In this document: positions 17,830 to 27,510 of the stretch, piece by piece
Layout: every line of letters begins with the position of its first letter
Position numbering within the stretch: position 1 is the first letter of the stretch
DNA from: CAZTTH01 sp964615975
Lineage (GTDB): Bacteria > Verrucomicrobiota > Lentisphaeria > JABSQK01 > JAJFLO01
Assembly: GCA_964615975.1 (NCBI GenBank)
Contig: CAZTTH010000018.1
Coordinates: 1 to 64,000, forward strand
Length of the DNA: 64,000 bases
Reading direction: 5' to 3'
The notes under the pieces: model-generated
What the model was told of the DNA's origin: nothing
What the model saw: the letters and a program-made list of their open reading frames with translations, nothing else
The model's database searches: none
Position numbers and translations under genes: made by a program

Positions 17830-18575
17830 ATTTGATTGACCTTTTTAATCCGATGTTAATAAATACTGCCATCCAATTGAAAATGTTGTCACAGCCGGAT
17901 GATGAAACCTGTGGTCCAACCAGTTTGCATGCCGCATATAATTTTTTTAACGATCCGGTCACGCTCAAACAAGTCATCAAGGAAGTATCATATCTTGAGG
18001 AAGGAGGAACATCGACAGTATATCTTGGATGTCATGCCTTGAATCGGGGATATAAAGTGGAAATTTATACATATAATCTGAAAGTTTTCGACCCAACCTG
18101 GTTTCCTGGTAAACCAGATGTATTGATAAACAAATTAAAAGAGCAACTTCGTTATAAAAAAAGCCCGCGATTGCAACGAGAAACCAATGCCTATCTGGAG
18201 TTTATCGAGCGTGGTGGCACGATTATGTTCAAAGTCCTGAATGCGCGATTATTAAAGAAATACTTTTCCCAGGGGATACCCATATTAGCGGTGTTGAATG
18301 CGACATATCTTTATGGGTGTTCACGAGAATTTGTCGGGCGCAATAATGTCATTATTGATGATAACATCAGGGGATACCCGGCGGCGCATTTTGTCGTCCT
18401 TTGCGGGTATCATAAGAACGGTAAGAATGTCATAGTTGCCGATCCCTATAAAGAGAATCCCGTTTCACAGGATAATTATTACACTGTAGACCATGATCGA
18501 CTCATCAATGCGATTTTGTTAGGGAATATAGCTTATGATTCCAGTCTGCTCATTATTTCTCCCCATCCTGCGTAA
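17826..18575 (+). CDS. C39/papain-like cysteine peptidase family protein
   Basis: The 249-residue protein begins with a GTG overlapping the ABC gene stop (GTGA), indicating translational coupling. A cysteine-peptidase triad can be read: C29 in DDETCGPTSLHAAYNFF, H188 in YPAAHFVVLCGY and D206 in IVADPYKEN. This order matches the C39-like (papain fold) family. No signal peptide or transmembrane helix is evident, so it is probably cytoplasmic. Such proteins are often encoded next to RimK-like ATP-grasp ligases with an RLAN-type N-terminus, as here; related versions elsewhere carry an N-terminal acetyltransferase domain that is missing in this one. It could cleave a peptide made or tagged by the ligase; substrate unknown. 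Confidence 0.75.
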   Translation: MNLIDLFNPMLINTAIQLKMLSQPDDETCGPTSLHAAYNFFNDPVTLKQVIKEVSYLEEGGTSTVYLGCHALNRGYKVEIYTYNLKVFDPTWFPGKPDVLINKLKEQLRYKKSPRLQRETNAYLEFIERGGTIMFKVLNARLLKKYFSQGIPILAVLNATYLYGCSREFVGRNNVIIDDNIRGYPAAHFVVLCGYHKNGKNVIVADPYKENPVSQDNYYTVDHDRLINAILLGNIAYDSSLLIISPHPA

Positions 18576-18578
18576 CCC

Positions 18579-20039
18579 ATGCGTTACATTATCATCATCA
18601 ATAAACTGAAAGATTTCGAAACCAGGATCGATGGCCTTGATATTGTTGAGGCAAAATCCTATCTGAGTGATCCGTTATATTCGGAAATGCGCAATGTCAG
18701 AGTCTATAATCTCTGCCGTTCATACAGTTATCAAAGCACTGGATATTATGTGTCCTTACTGGCGGAAGCTCGAGGGCACAAGGCAATTCCCAGTGTTACC
18801 ACGCTTCAGGATCTCAAATCACAGACACTTGTTCGAGTTATTTCCGATGATGTGGATCGATTGATTCAACAAAGCTTTAGTCGACTGAAATCTGAAAATT
18901 TTGAATTGTGTTTATATTTTGGCAATAATGTCTCGAAACGTTATGACAAGTTAAGCCGCCAGCTCTACAATCTTTTTCAAGCCCCATTGATGCGGGCGAA
19001 ATTTAATTTCAATAAAAAATGGAATCTCCAGTACATCACGCCAATACCACTTACTGAAATACCCGACCATCATAAATTGGTGATGATCGATATTGCCAAG
19101 ACGTATTTTAGTCGCAAACGTCTTCGACTGGCGAAATTGCCAAAATTCAACTATGATCTGGCAATCTTGAATGATCCCATTTCCAAGCAGCCGCCATCCA
19201 ATCCCAAAGCCATTCGTAAATTTATTGATTGCGCCGAATCATTGGGAATGAGAACTGAATTGATCACCAAGGATGACTACAGCCAAATCCCTGAATTTGA
19301 TGCGTTATTCATCCGTGAAACCACCTTCGTAAATCATTATACGTATCGTTTTGCCCGCCGCGCTCATGCGGAAGGATTGGTGGTGATAGACGATCCGCAA
19401 TCCATCGTCCGCTGTACGAATAAGGTTTATATGGCTGAATTGTTTTCACTCAATGATATCCCGATACCAAAGACCATGATTGTGCAAAAGGATAATCAAA
19501 AAATGGTGGAAGAAACATTGGGATTGCCATGTGTTCTTAAACAACCTGACAGTTCCTTTTCACAAGGGGTAATTAAAGTCAGTGATCCGGTAAAATTAAA
19601 GGATGAGCTTGAACGCATGCTGGATGATTCGGATTTAATTTGTGCTCAGGAATTTGTCCCCACCCCTTTTGATTGGCGGGTGGGCATTCTGAATCGCAAG
19701 CCATTATATGTGTGCAAGTATTTCATGGCTCGTGGACATTGGATGATTTATAACTATGGAAAGTTAAAACAGGATCGGGTTGGAGATGCTGAAACCATAC
19801 CCATTGAAGAAGCGCCTAAAAAAGTAGTGAAAACAGCATTAAAAGCTGCGAATCTGATCGGCAACGGTTTGTATGGTGTCGATCTCAAGGAAATCAATGG
19901 CAAGGTTTATGTTATTGAAGTCAATGATAACCCCTCCATCGATTATGGTATTGAAGATCGTATCCTCAAAGATGAGCTTTATAGGACTATAATGCTACAT
20001 TTCCTTTATCAGATTGAGCATAAGAAAAATGGTCGTTAA
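18579..20039 (+). CDS. RimK-like ATP-grasp amidoligase with RLAN-type N-terminal domain
   Basis: The 486-residue protein starts three bases after the peptidase gene. The N-terminal ~170 residues, with YIIIINKLKDFETRI and the CRSYSYQSTGYYVSLLAEARGHKAIPS segment, match the RLAN-like domain (RimK-like ATP-grasp N-terminal). The C-terminal half (about 275-480) is ATP-grasp: CVLKQPDSSFSQGVIKV as nucleotide-binding loop, FDWRVGILNRKPLYVCKYF, and GVDLKEINGKVYVIEVNDNPSID as metal-binding strand. Such enzymes join an acyl phosphate to an amine, for example adding glutamate or building small peptides. With the peptidase and ABC ATPase it suggests production, trimming and perhaps transport of a small peptide-like compound; this is inference. 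Confidence 0.8.
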   Translation: MRYIIIINKLKDFETRIDGLDIVEAKSYLSDPLYSEMRNVRVYNLCRSYSYQSTGYYVSLLAEARGHKAIPSVTTLQDLKSQTLVRVISDDVDRLIQQSFSRLKSENFELCLYFGNNVSKRYDKLSRQLYNLFQAPLMRAKFNFNKKWNLQYITPIPLTEIPDHHKLVMIDIAKTYFSRKRLRLAKLPKFNYDLAILNDPISKQPPSNPKAIRKFIDCAESLGMRTELITKDDYSQIPEFDALFIRETTFVNHYTYRFARRAHAEGLVVIDDPQSIVRCTNKVYMAELFSLNDIPIPKTMIVQKDNQKMVEETLGLPCVLKQPDSSFSQGVIKVSDPVKLKDELERMLDDSDLICAQEFVPTPFDWRVGILNRKPLYVCKYFMARGHWMIYNYGKLKQDRVGDAETIPIEEAPKKVVKTALKAANLIGNGLYGVDLKEINGKVYVIEVNDNPSIDYGIEDRILKDELYRTIMLHFLYQIEHKKNGR

Positions 20040-20081
20040 TACTCATCTGCATAATCAATGGAAAAGATAAATATCATCGTG

Positions 20082-22928
20082 CTACAATAACGCGACCAGG
20101 TCCTCGGCTGTAAGTCTGGTTTTGACTGCATTGTCTCCTTCAATCACATCATTGAACAATTGTTGTTTTGCCTCCTGAATTGTCAGAACATTCTCTTCGA
20201 CAGTGCCGATCATGGCCAGGCGGTAAGCAAAAACCGGTTTGTTCTGGCCAATTCGATGAGTGCGGTCAATTGCCTGTATTTCAACTGCCGGATTCCACCA
20301 GGGATCAAAGATGAAGACATAATCAGCTTTGGTTAAGGTCAATCCAGTACCCGCCGCTTTGAGACTGAGAAGAAATACTGCCGGAACTGGTGAATCCTGG
20401 AATTCCCTGACCCTGTCCGTGCGCTTTTTCATGGAAGTTTCACCCGTGATTTTGAAATGAGTAAATTGTCGTTCTACCAGGGAGTGTTCGATAATATCCA
20501 GTATCCCGGTAAATTGACTAAAGACTAAAACGGAATGTCCTTCTTCGCGAAGCTCCTGTAATTTTTCCATCAGATAATCCAATTTAGCCGAATATCCCTC
20601 TATCCCCGCAGATATACTGTCCAATTCGTCTCCAGCCTCGATTCGATTGATTTCGTCATCGCCATTTTTCTCTATGCTTTCGTCCCTTTCGTAGTCGTCA
20701 TGGTTTTTTATCTTTGCCAATTCAGGATGACAACAAATCTGGCGTAATCGTGTGATCCCAGCCAGAATTTCGATAACGCCAAATTGCTTTAAGGATGCTT
20801 TGATGGACATGAGTTCTTCGCGATATCGATGCTCCTGGATTTCACTCATGGGTATCAGTATGGTTTCAATGGTTCGGGGCGGCAGTTCCGGAGCAACCTG
20901 ATCTTTGGTTCGTCGCAACATCAGGGGGGCTATCTTTCCTGCCAGTTTGCCATGCCGGCCGCGCTCAGAGCCATAGTGTTCCTTGAATTGTGACTCGCTT
21001 TCCAGATAGCCTGGATTAAGAAAATCAATAATCGACCAAAGATCGCTTAACTTATTTTCCAATGGGGTGCCGGTCAACGCGATTCGATGGGTCCCATTCA
21101 ACGACTTAATTGCACTGGTAATATCGGTTCCGGGATTTTTTATCTGTTGCGCTTCATCGAGAATCAGGCAGGTGAAGCGGGTTTGCTGTAAACGTTCCTG
21201 ATCAAGGCGAACGACAGCATAAGTAGCGATCAAAACCTCCCAATGATCTTTATCAGAAAAAATCTGCTGTCTCTTTTCCGGTATTCCGACATATGCGATC
21301 AAGCGTAATTCCGGGGTGAACACCTTGCCCTCATGCAGCCAGACATTGACCACGGATGCGGGACATACCACCAATGCGCTGAAATTATCCATACTACGTT
21401 TCTTTAGTTGAGCTAAAAAACCTAGGGTTTGCAAGGTTTTTCCCAATCCCATGTCATCGGCTAACAAGCAGCCCATACCATAATGGAATCTTTGATTCAA
21501 AAACTCTATTCCTTCTTTTTGATATGGGCGGAGCATGGAATCGATTTCAGCGGAATAGGAAATCTGTGGAGCTTGACCACTGGCAATGATCCTTTCCGCC
21601 AACTGTTTTGCTGATTGATGTATCCGAATATCCGGAACTTGATTGAGGGATCGTATAATTCGATTCGCTTGAAGATTAGATAGCCGCTGAGTTCCTAACT
21701 CGAGATCGACATCTGCCAATTGTTGTTTAATTTGCTTGAAGAAATTGGAATCAAGGCGCAACCATTGCCCCTCGCGAGTACGGTGAAATTCTCCCGCTTG
21801 GTCCTGCATCAACGCGTAATCAAGATCGAATTGCGATAGGACTTTGCCATTCCGTCGGCAACCAACCTCAATATCGTACCAGCCAGAGCCGGAGCGTAAA
21901 GTCAAATTGAGTTCAATTGGAGTATCTTCGGTGAATAAAGTTTGGAGTATCGGATCAATATGAAAGGGGATGGTGCCGGACAGCTTTTGCCAAATCCGGT
22001 AGAGCATTGCCATATTGTCAGTGGTTCCAGCTATCCGATGATGACGTTTAGTGGTTGCGTTCGGCAAATATTGTATTTGATTCAGAATGTTATAAATATG
22101 ATGAAGATCATGAAACTCATAATGAATAACTTCAAATTCTGTACCATGACGGATTAATCGCGCGGGAAATGGAGTGTCTGGTGAGCCTAATTCAATGGTC
22201 AATGAACCAATTTGGAGGGCAATCAAAACATCGGCGCCATCGCTTATCAATTCGATCCTGGCGGTTTCGGGTTTTGAGATGCGGCGAACCGACGGTCCCT
22301 CAAGCAGATCAAGTCGATTGTGGAGCAGGGCGGGGAGGTGATCAGTCAATTTATCCGTGGGGACAAGTGGATCTTGTTTGCTAAAAATTTGCTCCATGAT
22401 CGCGGCCGGCAAAGGATATTCAAACTCATAAAGCTTTCCGTGTACCTGAATGAGTACTTGGTTTCCCTTACGCGTTCTGCTGGTTTCATAAAAGGCGCAA
22501 CTGGTTCCATCTGAAGAGGTGATAACGGCGCTAAGTCTTGACTGAGCACCCAGGCACTCGAGCGCAAATTTAACATTAACTTTTGGGATACTCAGAGAAT
22601 ATGAACTTTGGGTGGATTTTTCGATAAAACGATCTGGAACATCGCGCCATTTTTCCAGCCATTGCTGCACCCGGATGCGACTCAACTTAATAACTTGCAA
22701 ATTACTGATGAGGAGGTGGGATTTATTAATCTCCGGCCAGAGTTGTTTAAGAAGTCTCTGATCGGTCTCATTCCATTCCGGGGAAGATTCACCACTGCTA
22801 TTTCGGCTAAAATTATAGAGATCCTGAATCCGCAAGAGTTGACGATATTCGCCTTCGCATTCATAGATGCGCAGAATTACTTCGTGTTCTGAATGGGTAA
22901 AATCAAGTTCAGCAATCAGTATCTTCAT
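20082..22928 (-). CDS. SNF2-family DNA-dependent ATPase (DEAD/DEAH helicase-like)
   Basis: The 948-residue protein has an N-terminal ~470-residue region I cannot assign, followed by a complete SNF2 motor: motif I LLADDMGLGKTLQTLGFL (about 490), DEAQ box LILDEAQQIKN (about 590), ALTGTPLENKLSDLWSI, a helicase C domain with VLVFSQFTGILDIIE, and motif VI DRTHRIGQ (about 890). SNF2 proteins translocate on double-stranded DNA and remodel bound proteins; bacterial members of this size are linked to transcription recycling or DNA repair without a firm role. Single gene on the minus strand. A longer homologue is at 41482-45750. Confidence 0.88.
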   Translation of the reverse strand: MKILIAELDFTHSEHEVILRIYECEGEYRQLLRIQDLYNFSRNSSGESSPEWNETDQRLLKQLWPEINKSHLLISNLQVIKLSRIRVQQWLEKWRDVPDRFIEKSTQSSYSLSIPKVNVKFALECLGAQSRLSAVITSSDGTSCAFYETSRTRKGNQVLIQVHGKLYEFEYPLPAAIMEQIFSKQDPLVPTDKLTDHLPALLHNRLDLLEGPSVRRISKPETARIELISDGADVLIALQIGSLTIELGSPDTPFPARLIRHGTEFEVIHYEFHDLHHIYNILNQIQYLPNATTKRHHRIAGTTDNMAMLYRIWQKLSGTIPFHIDPILQTLFTEDTPIELNLTLRSGSGWYDIEVGCRRNGKVLSQFDLDYALMQDQAGEFHRTREGQWLRLDSNFFKQIKQQLADVDLELGTQRLSNLQANRIIRSLNQVPDIRIHQSAKQLAERIIASGQAPQISYSAEIDSMLRPYQKEGIEFLNQRFHYGMGCLLADDMGLGKTLQTLGFLAQLKKRSMDNFSALVVCPASVVNVWLHEGKVFTPELRLIAYVGIPEKRQQIFSDKDHWEVLIATYAVVRLDQERLQQTRFTCLILDEAQQIKNPGTDITSAIKSLNGTHRIALTGTPLENKLSDLWSIIDFLNPGYLESESQFKEHYGSERGRHGKLAGKIAPLMLRRTKDQVAPELPPRTIETILIPMSEIQEHRYREELMSIKASLKQFGVIEILAGITRLRQICCHPELAKIKNHDDYERDESIEKNGDDEINRIEAGDELDSISAGIEGYSAKLDYLMEKLQELREEGHSVLVFSQFTGILDIIEHSLVERQFTHFKITGETSMKKRTDRVREFQDSPVPAVFLLSLKAAGTGLTLTKADYVFIFDPWWNPAVEIQAIDRTHRIGQNKPVFAYRLAMIGTVEENVLTIQEAKQQLFNDVIEGDNAVKTRLTAEDLVALL

Positions 22929-23286
22929 GGGTGCAATTTTTTAATTTGGAAAAGTATTTCGTTATAACTCAATAATGAATTCAAACAGTAGAGGAATCAA
23001 ATAAGTAATTCGATTAGTTTCGAGCCCAACTTTTTCCTGGGAACAAACCGCACTTGAGCTCTACTTTGTTTATCATTCCGTCATACCGGGGAAAAATTTT
23101 GCCAGATATCATATCGATGGATGGCCTGCCTGATGATCACAAAATCATAGAGGCAGAATTCTATAATCGAATATTTCCATCAAGCGCTATTTGCCACGCC
23201 GCATATGCGCAAGTATTTATATCTCCAGTCAGCAGCATTATGTCCTTAAGATATTCCCCTAACTTCAATCAGGAGTATAACATTCG
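22929..23286 (+). other. Intergenic region between divergent SNF2 and hybrid kinase genes
   Basis: This 358-base region between two divergent genes must hold both promoters. I see no convincing -35/-10 pair, RNA fold or repeat. A small 84-codon reading frame (23054-23308) overlaps the kinase start out of frame and has no family resemblance. AGGAG about 12 bases before the kinase ATG at 23287 is a plausible ribosome binding site. Confidence 0.5.
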
Positions 23287-25665
23287 ATGGATCGTATTAA
23301 TGGGATAATTTTTAATGCCAATGATCAGATTCGATCTTTCTTTGACGCGGGAATTAAAAACAGCTTTCCGAGTTGTCAATTACATGCCTCGGATTTCTCT
23401 GCAGATCCCACCATGTTAGCTTCCCTGAATCCAGGGTTCTTTATCATTTGTCTGGAGCGCTTGGAACAGTTTACTGCACTCCGCCCGGTTATCGATTCGC
23501 ACCCTTTCGCCAAGTTGCCAATATTGTTCCATTTTGCGACGGAATCACTTTGTTCCCTTCTAGATGGGGATCATGCCGATCGTATCATTGATTTCATGAC
23601 CCCGCCGCTACGCGCAGAAGTTTTATCTGGCAGAATCAAACATTTTAGGACTGTTATTGAGCTGACCCATAAATTACAACACGAAATGATTGAGCGCGGA
23701 AAAATGAATGTGTTATTGACTGATGAAAAAAAATATGCTGAAAGTTTGATAAATAGTTCGACTGATATGATCATCGCGGTGGACCTTGAGCGCCATATTT
23801 ATGAGTTCAATAAACGGGCACAGGAAATATTTGGCTATACCAAGGATGAAATCTTGGGTAAACCGGTAGATATGCTTTATGCCTATCTCGATCAGTCTAA
23901 ATGTGTTTATGAAAACACGGTGAAAAATAAACGTTACACTGCGGAGGTTATCAATCGTCGTAAAAACGGCGATTTATTTCCGGTTATTATTTCCGCCTCA
24001 GTACTGGTGGAGAAGGGAGGGAAGGTACTGGGCACAATGGGTATTTCAAGAGATATTTCTGAATCAAAACGAGTTGAACTTGAATTACAGAAAGCCAAAA
24101 ATCAGGCGGAAACCGCAAATCGAGCCAAAAGTGAATTTTTAACCCATATGTCCCATGAGTTACGGACGCCAATGTCGAGTATTATTGGATTTACCGAATT
24201 GATGCGCGACTATTTGGCTGACAAACCCGAACCGATGGATTTTCTCCAAACCATCGAACGTAACAGCCGACACTTGTTGCGCATGATCAATGAAATACTT
24301 GATCTTGCCCGCATCGAAAGCGGTAAGTTAACCATCCAAAAAGATCGCTATCAGACGTATCTGTTGGTAAAGGATGTGTACAACTTATTGGTGGGAAACG
24401 CGGTTCGTAAAAACATCAACATAAACATTGAAGCGCAATCAAATTTTCCCGAATATATTTACACGGACAGCACCCGGGTCATACAATGTTTGGTTAATTT
24501 GGTAGGCAACGCCATAAAATTTACTCCCCAAGGAGGAAAAATTCATATTCTGCTGGACTTTGACTGCCAAGGCGATAATCCCAATATGCGATTTCATATC
24601 TCCGATACGGGTATCGGAATAGCCCCGGCATACCTGGATAAAATCATGCTCCCATTTGAACGCGGAAAAATGGCTGACCAATTTGAAGGCACGGGATTGG
24701 GATTGACAATTACTAAAAGGATCGCGGCATTATTGGGCGGAGATCTGAAAGTAAGCAGCATGGAGAACTCTGGCAGCACTTTTATTTTATCCCTGGATTC
24801 AGGGATCGAATCTTTGTCCGGAATTGAGTTAATAGATCTGCCAACCGCAATGCTGAAGGCGGACAAGGTCATTCGCGATCAACATGATAGTGAAATCGCC
24901 CGCCACACCACGATTCGCGGAAAAATACTCCTTGCTGATGATAATCCAGATTTACAAAAACTCCTGGATTGCTTTCTTAAGCGCGCCGGAGCTGAAGTTG
25001 AAATCGCAGGCACTGGGAAACAAGCCTTGGAATATGCGCTCACCAAGGAGTATGACTTGATCATTATGGATATGCGGCTTCCTGAGCTTAATGGCTCTGA
25101 AGTCGTCAGGGAACTTCGCAAACAAGGATTCATAAAACCCATAATCGGTTTGACGGCTTCGGTACACAATGACGATTTTCAAGCCTTTCTTAACTCAGGC
25201 TGTGATGATTGCGCCTTAAAGCCAATATCGCAAATGGATCTGGTTCAATTGGTTAGAAAATGGCTGAAAAGCGGCTACACCATGTTTGATCCATCCTTGT
25301 ATGATCGTGAGAATCATAGCGTGAACGAAGATGCTGCTGCCAGTGAAACACATGAAAATTCGCCCATATTTTCATCGTATCATGATGATCCCAGTATGCA
25401 TGAAATTCTCTTAGGATATGTAAAAGGATTGCCGGGGAAATGGGAAAATATGATGAATGCGCTACATCGCAATGATTTGGATTGTTTTACTAAAATTGCA
25501 CATGGATTACATGGTTCAGGTGGTGGATTTGGATTTACATTGATTAGTGAATGCGCGGAGCAAATCGAGACCCAAATAAAAACAGATCCCCACTCACAAG
25601 AAATCAAAGCACTTCTGATTCAGTTCAAAAAGTTGATAGAGCGCATTAATCGTGCCTATCCTTGA
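23287..25665 (+). CDS. Hybrid sensor histidine kinase (pseudo-receiver, PAS, HisKA, HATPase, REC, HPt)
   Basis: The 792-residue protein appears to begin with a receiver-like fold (about 1-125) that lacks the phosphorylatable Asp: FFIICLE stands where ..LLDL is expected, and DFMTPPL replaces the DYLTKP signature. A PAS domain follows (about 145-260), then HisKA with H290 in HMSHELRTPM, HATPase (about 390-510, with DTGIGI and GTGLGL), a genuine receiver with D595 in IIMDMRLPELNG, and an HPt-like domain with H739 in KIAHGLHGSGGGFGF. No transmembrane helix is visible, so it is probably cytoplasmic. It can carry a full His-Asp-His relay. It is followed by a second kinase gene (126 bases), and no DNA-binding regulator is nearby. 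Confidence 0.9.
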   Translation: MDRINGIIFNANDQIRSFFDAGIKNSFPSCQLHASDFSADPTMLASLNPGFFIICLERLEQFTALRPVIDSHPFAKLPILFHFATESLCSLLDGDHADRIIDFMTPPLRAEVLSGRIKHFRTVIELTHKLQHEMIERGKMNVLLTDEKKYAESLINSSTDMIIAVDLERHIYEFNKRAQEIFGYTKDEILGKPVDMLYAYLDQSKCVYENTVKNKRYTAEVINRRKNGDLFPVIISASVLVEKGGKVLGTMGISRDISESKRVELELQKAKNQAETANRAKSEFLTHMSHELRTPMSSIIGFTELMRDYLADKPEPMDFLQTIERNSRHLLRMINEILDLARIESGKLTIQKDRYQTYLLVKDVYNLLVGNAVRKNININIEAQSNFPEYIYTDSTRVIQCLVNLVGNAIKFTPQGGKIHILLDFDCQGDNPNMRFHISDTGIGIAPAYLDKIMLPFERGKMADQFEGTGLGLTITKRIAALLGGDLKVSSMENSGSTFILSLDSGIESLSGIELIDLPTAMLKADKVIRDQHDSEIARHTTIRGKILLADDNPDLQKLLDCFLKRAGAEVEIAGTGKQALEYALTKEYDLIIMDMRLPELNGSEVVRELRKQGFIKPIIGLTASVHNDDFQAFLNSGCDDCALKPISQMDLVQLVRKWLKSGYTMFDPSLYDRENHSVNEDAAASETHENSPIFSSYHDDPSMHEILLGYVKGLPGKWENMMNALHRNDLDCFTKIAHGLHGSGGGFGFTLISECAEQIETQIKTDPHSQEIKALLIQFKKLIERINRAYP

Positions 25666-25791
25666 GCATTTTGAAGAAAAAAACTTTACCATCAAAAAGC
25701 AAAATTATAGTTCACAACTCAACTTAATTTGAACACGCAATTATCAGGACCGATAACCCGATATTTGATATCTATATCCATAAGGTAAACC

Positions 25792-27411
25792 GTGATGAAG
25801 ACCGAATTGTTACCCCGCGCAGAATTGTTGCATAAATTAAAGGACCTCAAACAACAAAAGGCCAAATTAGAGAAAAACGAAAGCAAATACCAAGATACTC
25901 TGCAGACCGCAAAAAAGGTCAATACCTACTATCAATTCCTATTTGAAAGAACCAGTGATGGGTATGCATTATGTGAGATTCTCTTTAATCAGAAAAAGAA
26001 ACCTGAAAATTTTCGCTATCTCAACGTTAATCCCGCTTTTCTCAGTTTAACCGGACTCGATGCCGCATCGGTAGTGGGGCATACTGCTGTCGAGGTGCAT
26101 GGCAGGGTTGAGCCGGTTATGCTGGCTATTTTTGAGCAATTATTGACCACCGGAAAAGCGAATAATCGGCAGGTTTTTTTCCCTGAATTTGGAAAACATT
26201 TTGAACTGGCCGTGTTTGCGCTTGATGAACGGCAGGTCATAACGCTCTACACCGATATTACAGAAGAGACATTATCGAAAGAAGAAATACAGAATTCCCA
26301 TAAACTGCGCTCGATTGGTATATTGTCACGGGGCATTGCCCATGATTTTAATAACCAACTTACGGGAATTCTCGGTAATATTTCGTTATTAAAATTCCAA
26401 ATGACATCAGATCACACCCTATTAAAATATCTCGAAGATGCGGAATTTGCGGTATTTCGGGCACGCGATCTGGCAAATCAATTATTGACATTTTCTGATA
26501 CTCAAAGGAACTTACAGATCCCGCAATCATTGAGTCAACTACTTCAGGATATAATATCGTTTGTCCTGAGTGGCAGTAAAACCTCGATCAAACTCCAGAT
26601 TTCTAATCAGCTATGGCATTGTAATATCGATGAAGGAGAATTTTATCAGGTCATCAGTAATTTGATTACCAACGCGCAACAAGCAATGCCGCCCCATGGG
26701 ATCCTGGATATCCAGGCACAAAACGTGATTTTTGACCGCGATTCAGGTGGTGGACCAGGGAGCGGCAATTTTGTTGCGATATCAGTGAAAGATCAAGGAA
26801 GCGGAATTGCGGAAGAAATCGCGGATAAGATATTCGAACCCTACTTCAGTACGTCTGGAAATCGTGCTGGATTGGGGTTATCGATTGTGAAATCGATTGT
26901 TGATAAATACAATGGCCAGATCTCATTCAAGACCAAAATCGGGAGGGGGAGCACATTTACCGTCTACTTCCCCGCCACCCAGGAAGATCATGCACAGTCA
27001 ATTGCACCGGTCATAAGTACCACTTCTAATCCGGAGGATCATTCGATTCTGGTAGTTGATGACGACAGAATCATACTTTCCTTTGTTTCCCGCATGTTAG
27101 GAGGCAAGGGATTCAAAGTTGATACCTGTATTGATGGCGATGTTGCATTCACGAAATTCAAGTCCGCCTTGATGAAGAAAAAATACGACGTTGTCATCGT
27201 TGATTTAACCATACCGGGGAGTGTGAGCGGCAGTGATCTGATGGCAAAACTTCTATCCCATGATCCGGGAATCAAGGGGATTGTTTCCAGTGGTTATTAT
27301 TATGATGAAATCATTACTGATTATCGCGATTATGGCTTTAATGGCGTGCTAAAAAAACCCTATGATGCCAATGACTTAAGTACTGTGATCGATCAGGTTT
27401 TAAGTGAATAA
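25792..27411 (+). CDS. Hybrid histidine kinase (PAS, HisKA, HATPase, REC)
   Basis: The 539-residue protein has a short coiled N-terminus (about 1-45), a PAS domain (about 45-155, FRYLNVNPAFLSLTGLDAA), a HisKA helix with H184 in RGIAHDFNNQLTGILGNI, a HATPase domain (about 280-395: NLITNAQQAMP, DQGSGI, AGLGLSIV) and a C-terminal receiver with D471 in VVIVDLTIPGS. The GIAHDFNN motif places it in the same kinase subclass as the gene at 27511-30207, and the receivers of the two are similar (VDLTIPG and LDLTLPG, both followed by an SG/SSGY-type segment), suggesting duplication. No transmembrane segment. AAGGT lies about 8 bases before the ATG. Confidence 0.9.
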   Translation: MMKTELLPRAELLHKLKDLKQQKAKLEKNESKYQDTLQTAKKVNTYYQFLFERTSDGYALCEILFNQKKKPENFRYLNVNPAFLSLTGLDAASVVGHTAVEVHGRVEPVMLAIFEQLLTTGKANNRQVFFPEFGKHFELAVFALDERQVITLYTDITEETLSKEEIQNSHKLRSIGILSRGIAHDFNNQLTGILGNISLLKFQMTSDHTLLKYLEDAEFAVFRARDLANQLLTFSDTQRNLQIPQSLSQLLQDIISFVLSGSKTSIKLQISNQLWHCNIDEGEFYQVISNLITNAQQAMPPHGILDIQAQNVIFDRDSGGGPGSGNFVAISVKDQGSGIAEEIADKIFEPYFSTSGNRAGLGLSIVKSIVDKYNGQISFKTKIGRGSTFTVYFPATQEDHAQSIAPVISTTSNPEDHSILVVDDDRIILSFVSRMLGGKGFKVDTCIDGDVAFTKFKSALMKKKYDVVIVDLTIPGSVSGSDLMAKLLSHDPGIKGIVSSGYYYDEIITDYRDYGFNGVLKKPYDANDLSTVIDQVLSE

Positions 27412-27510
27412 GTACGCTCTGGAAAATCCTCGCCGGCGTCTGTAGTTCCCAGTCAGCGTCCCGTCAGGAGATTGTTGCGTTAATCTACTCAGGTGCCCAG
27501 GGTGTGGCAA

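Noticed and set aside
23054..23308. An 84-codon frame before the first hybrid kinase
   Set aside because: It overlaps the kinase start in another frame, shows no domain, and the kinase has its own AGGAG and ATG.
27412..27510. Terminator between the convergent kinase genes
   Set aside because: No GC-rich stem followed by a T run could be found on either strand.
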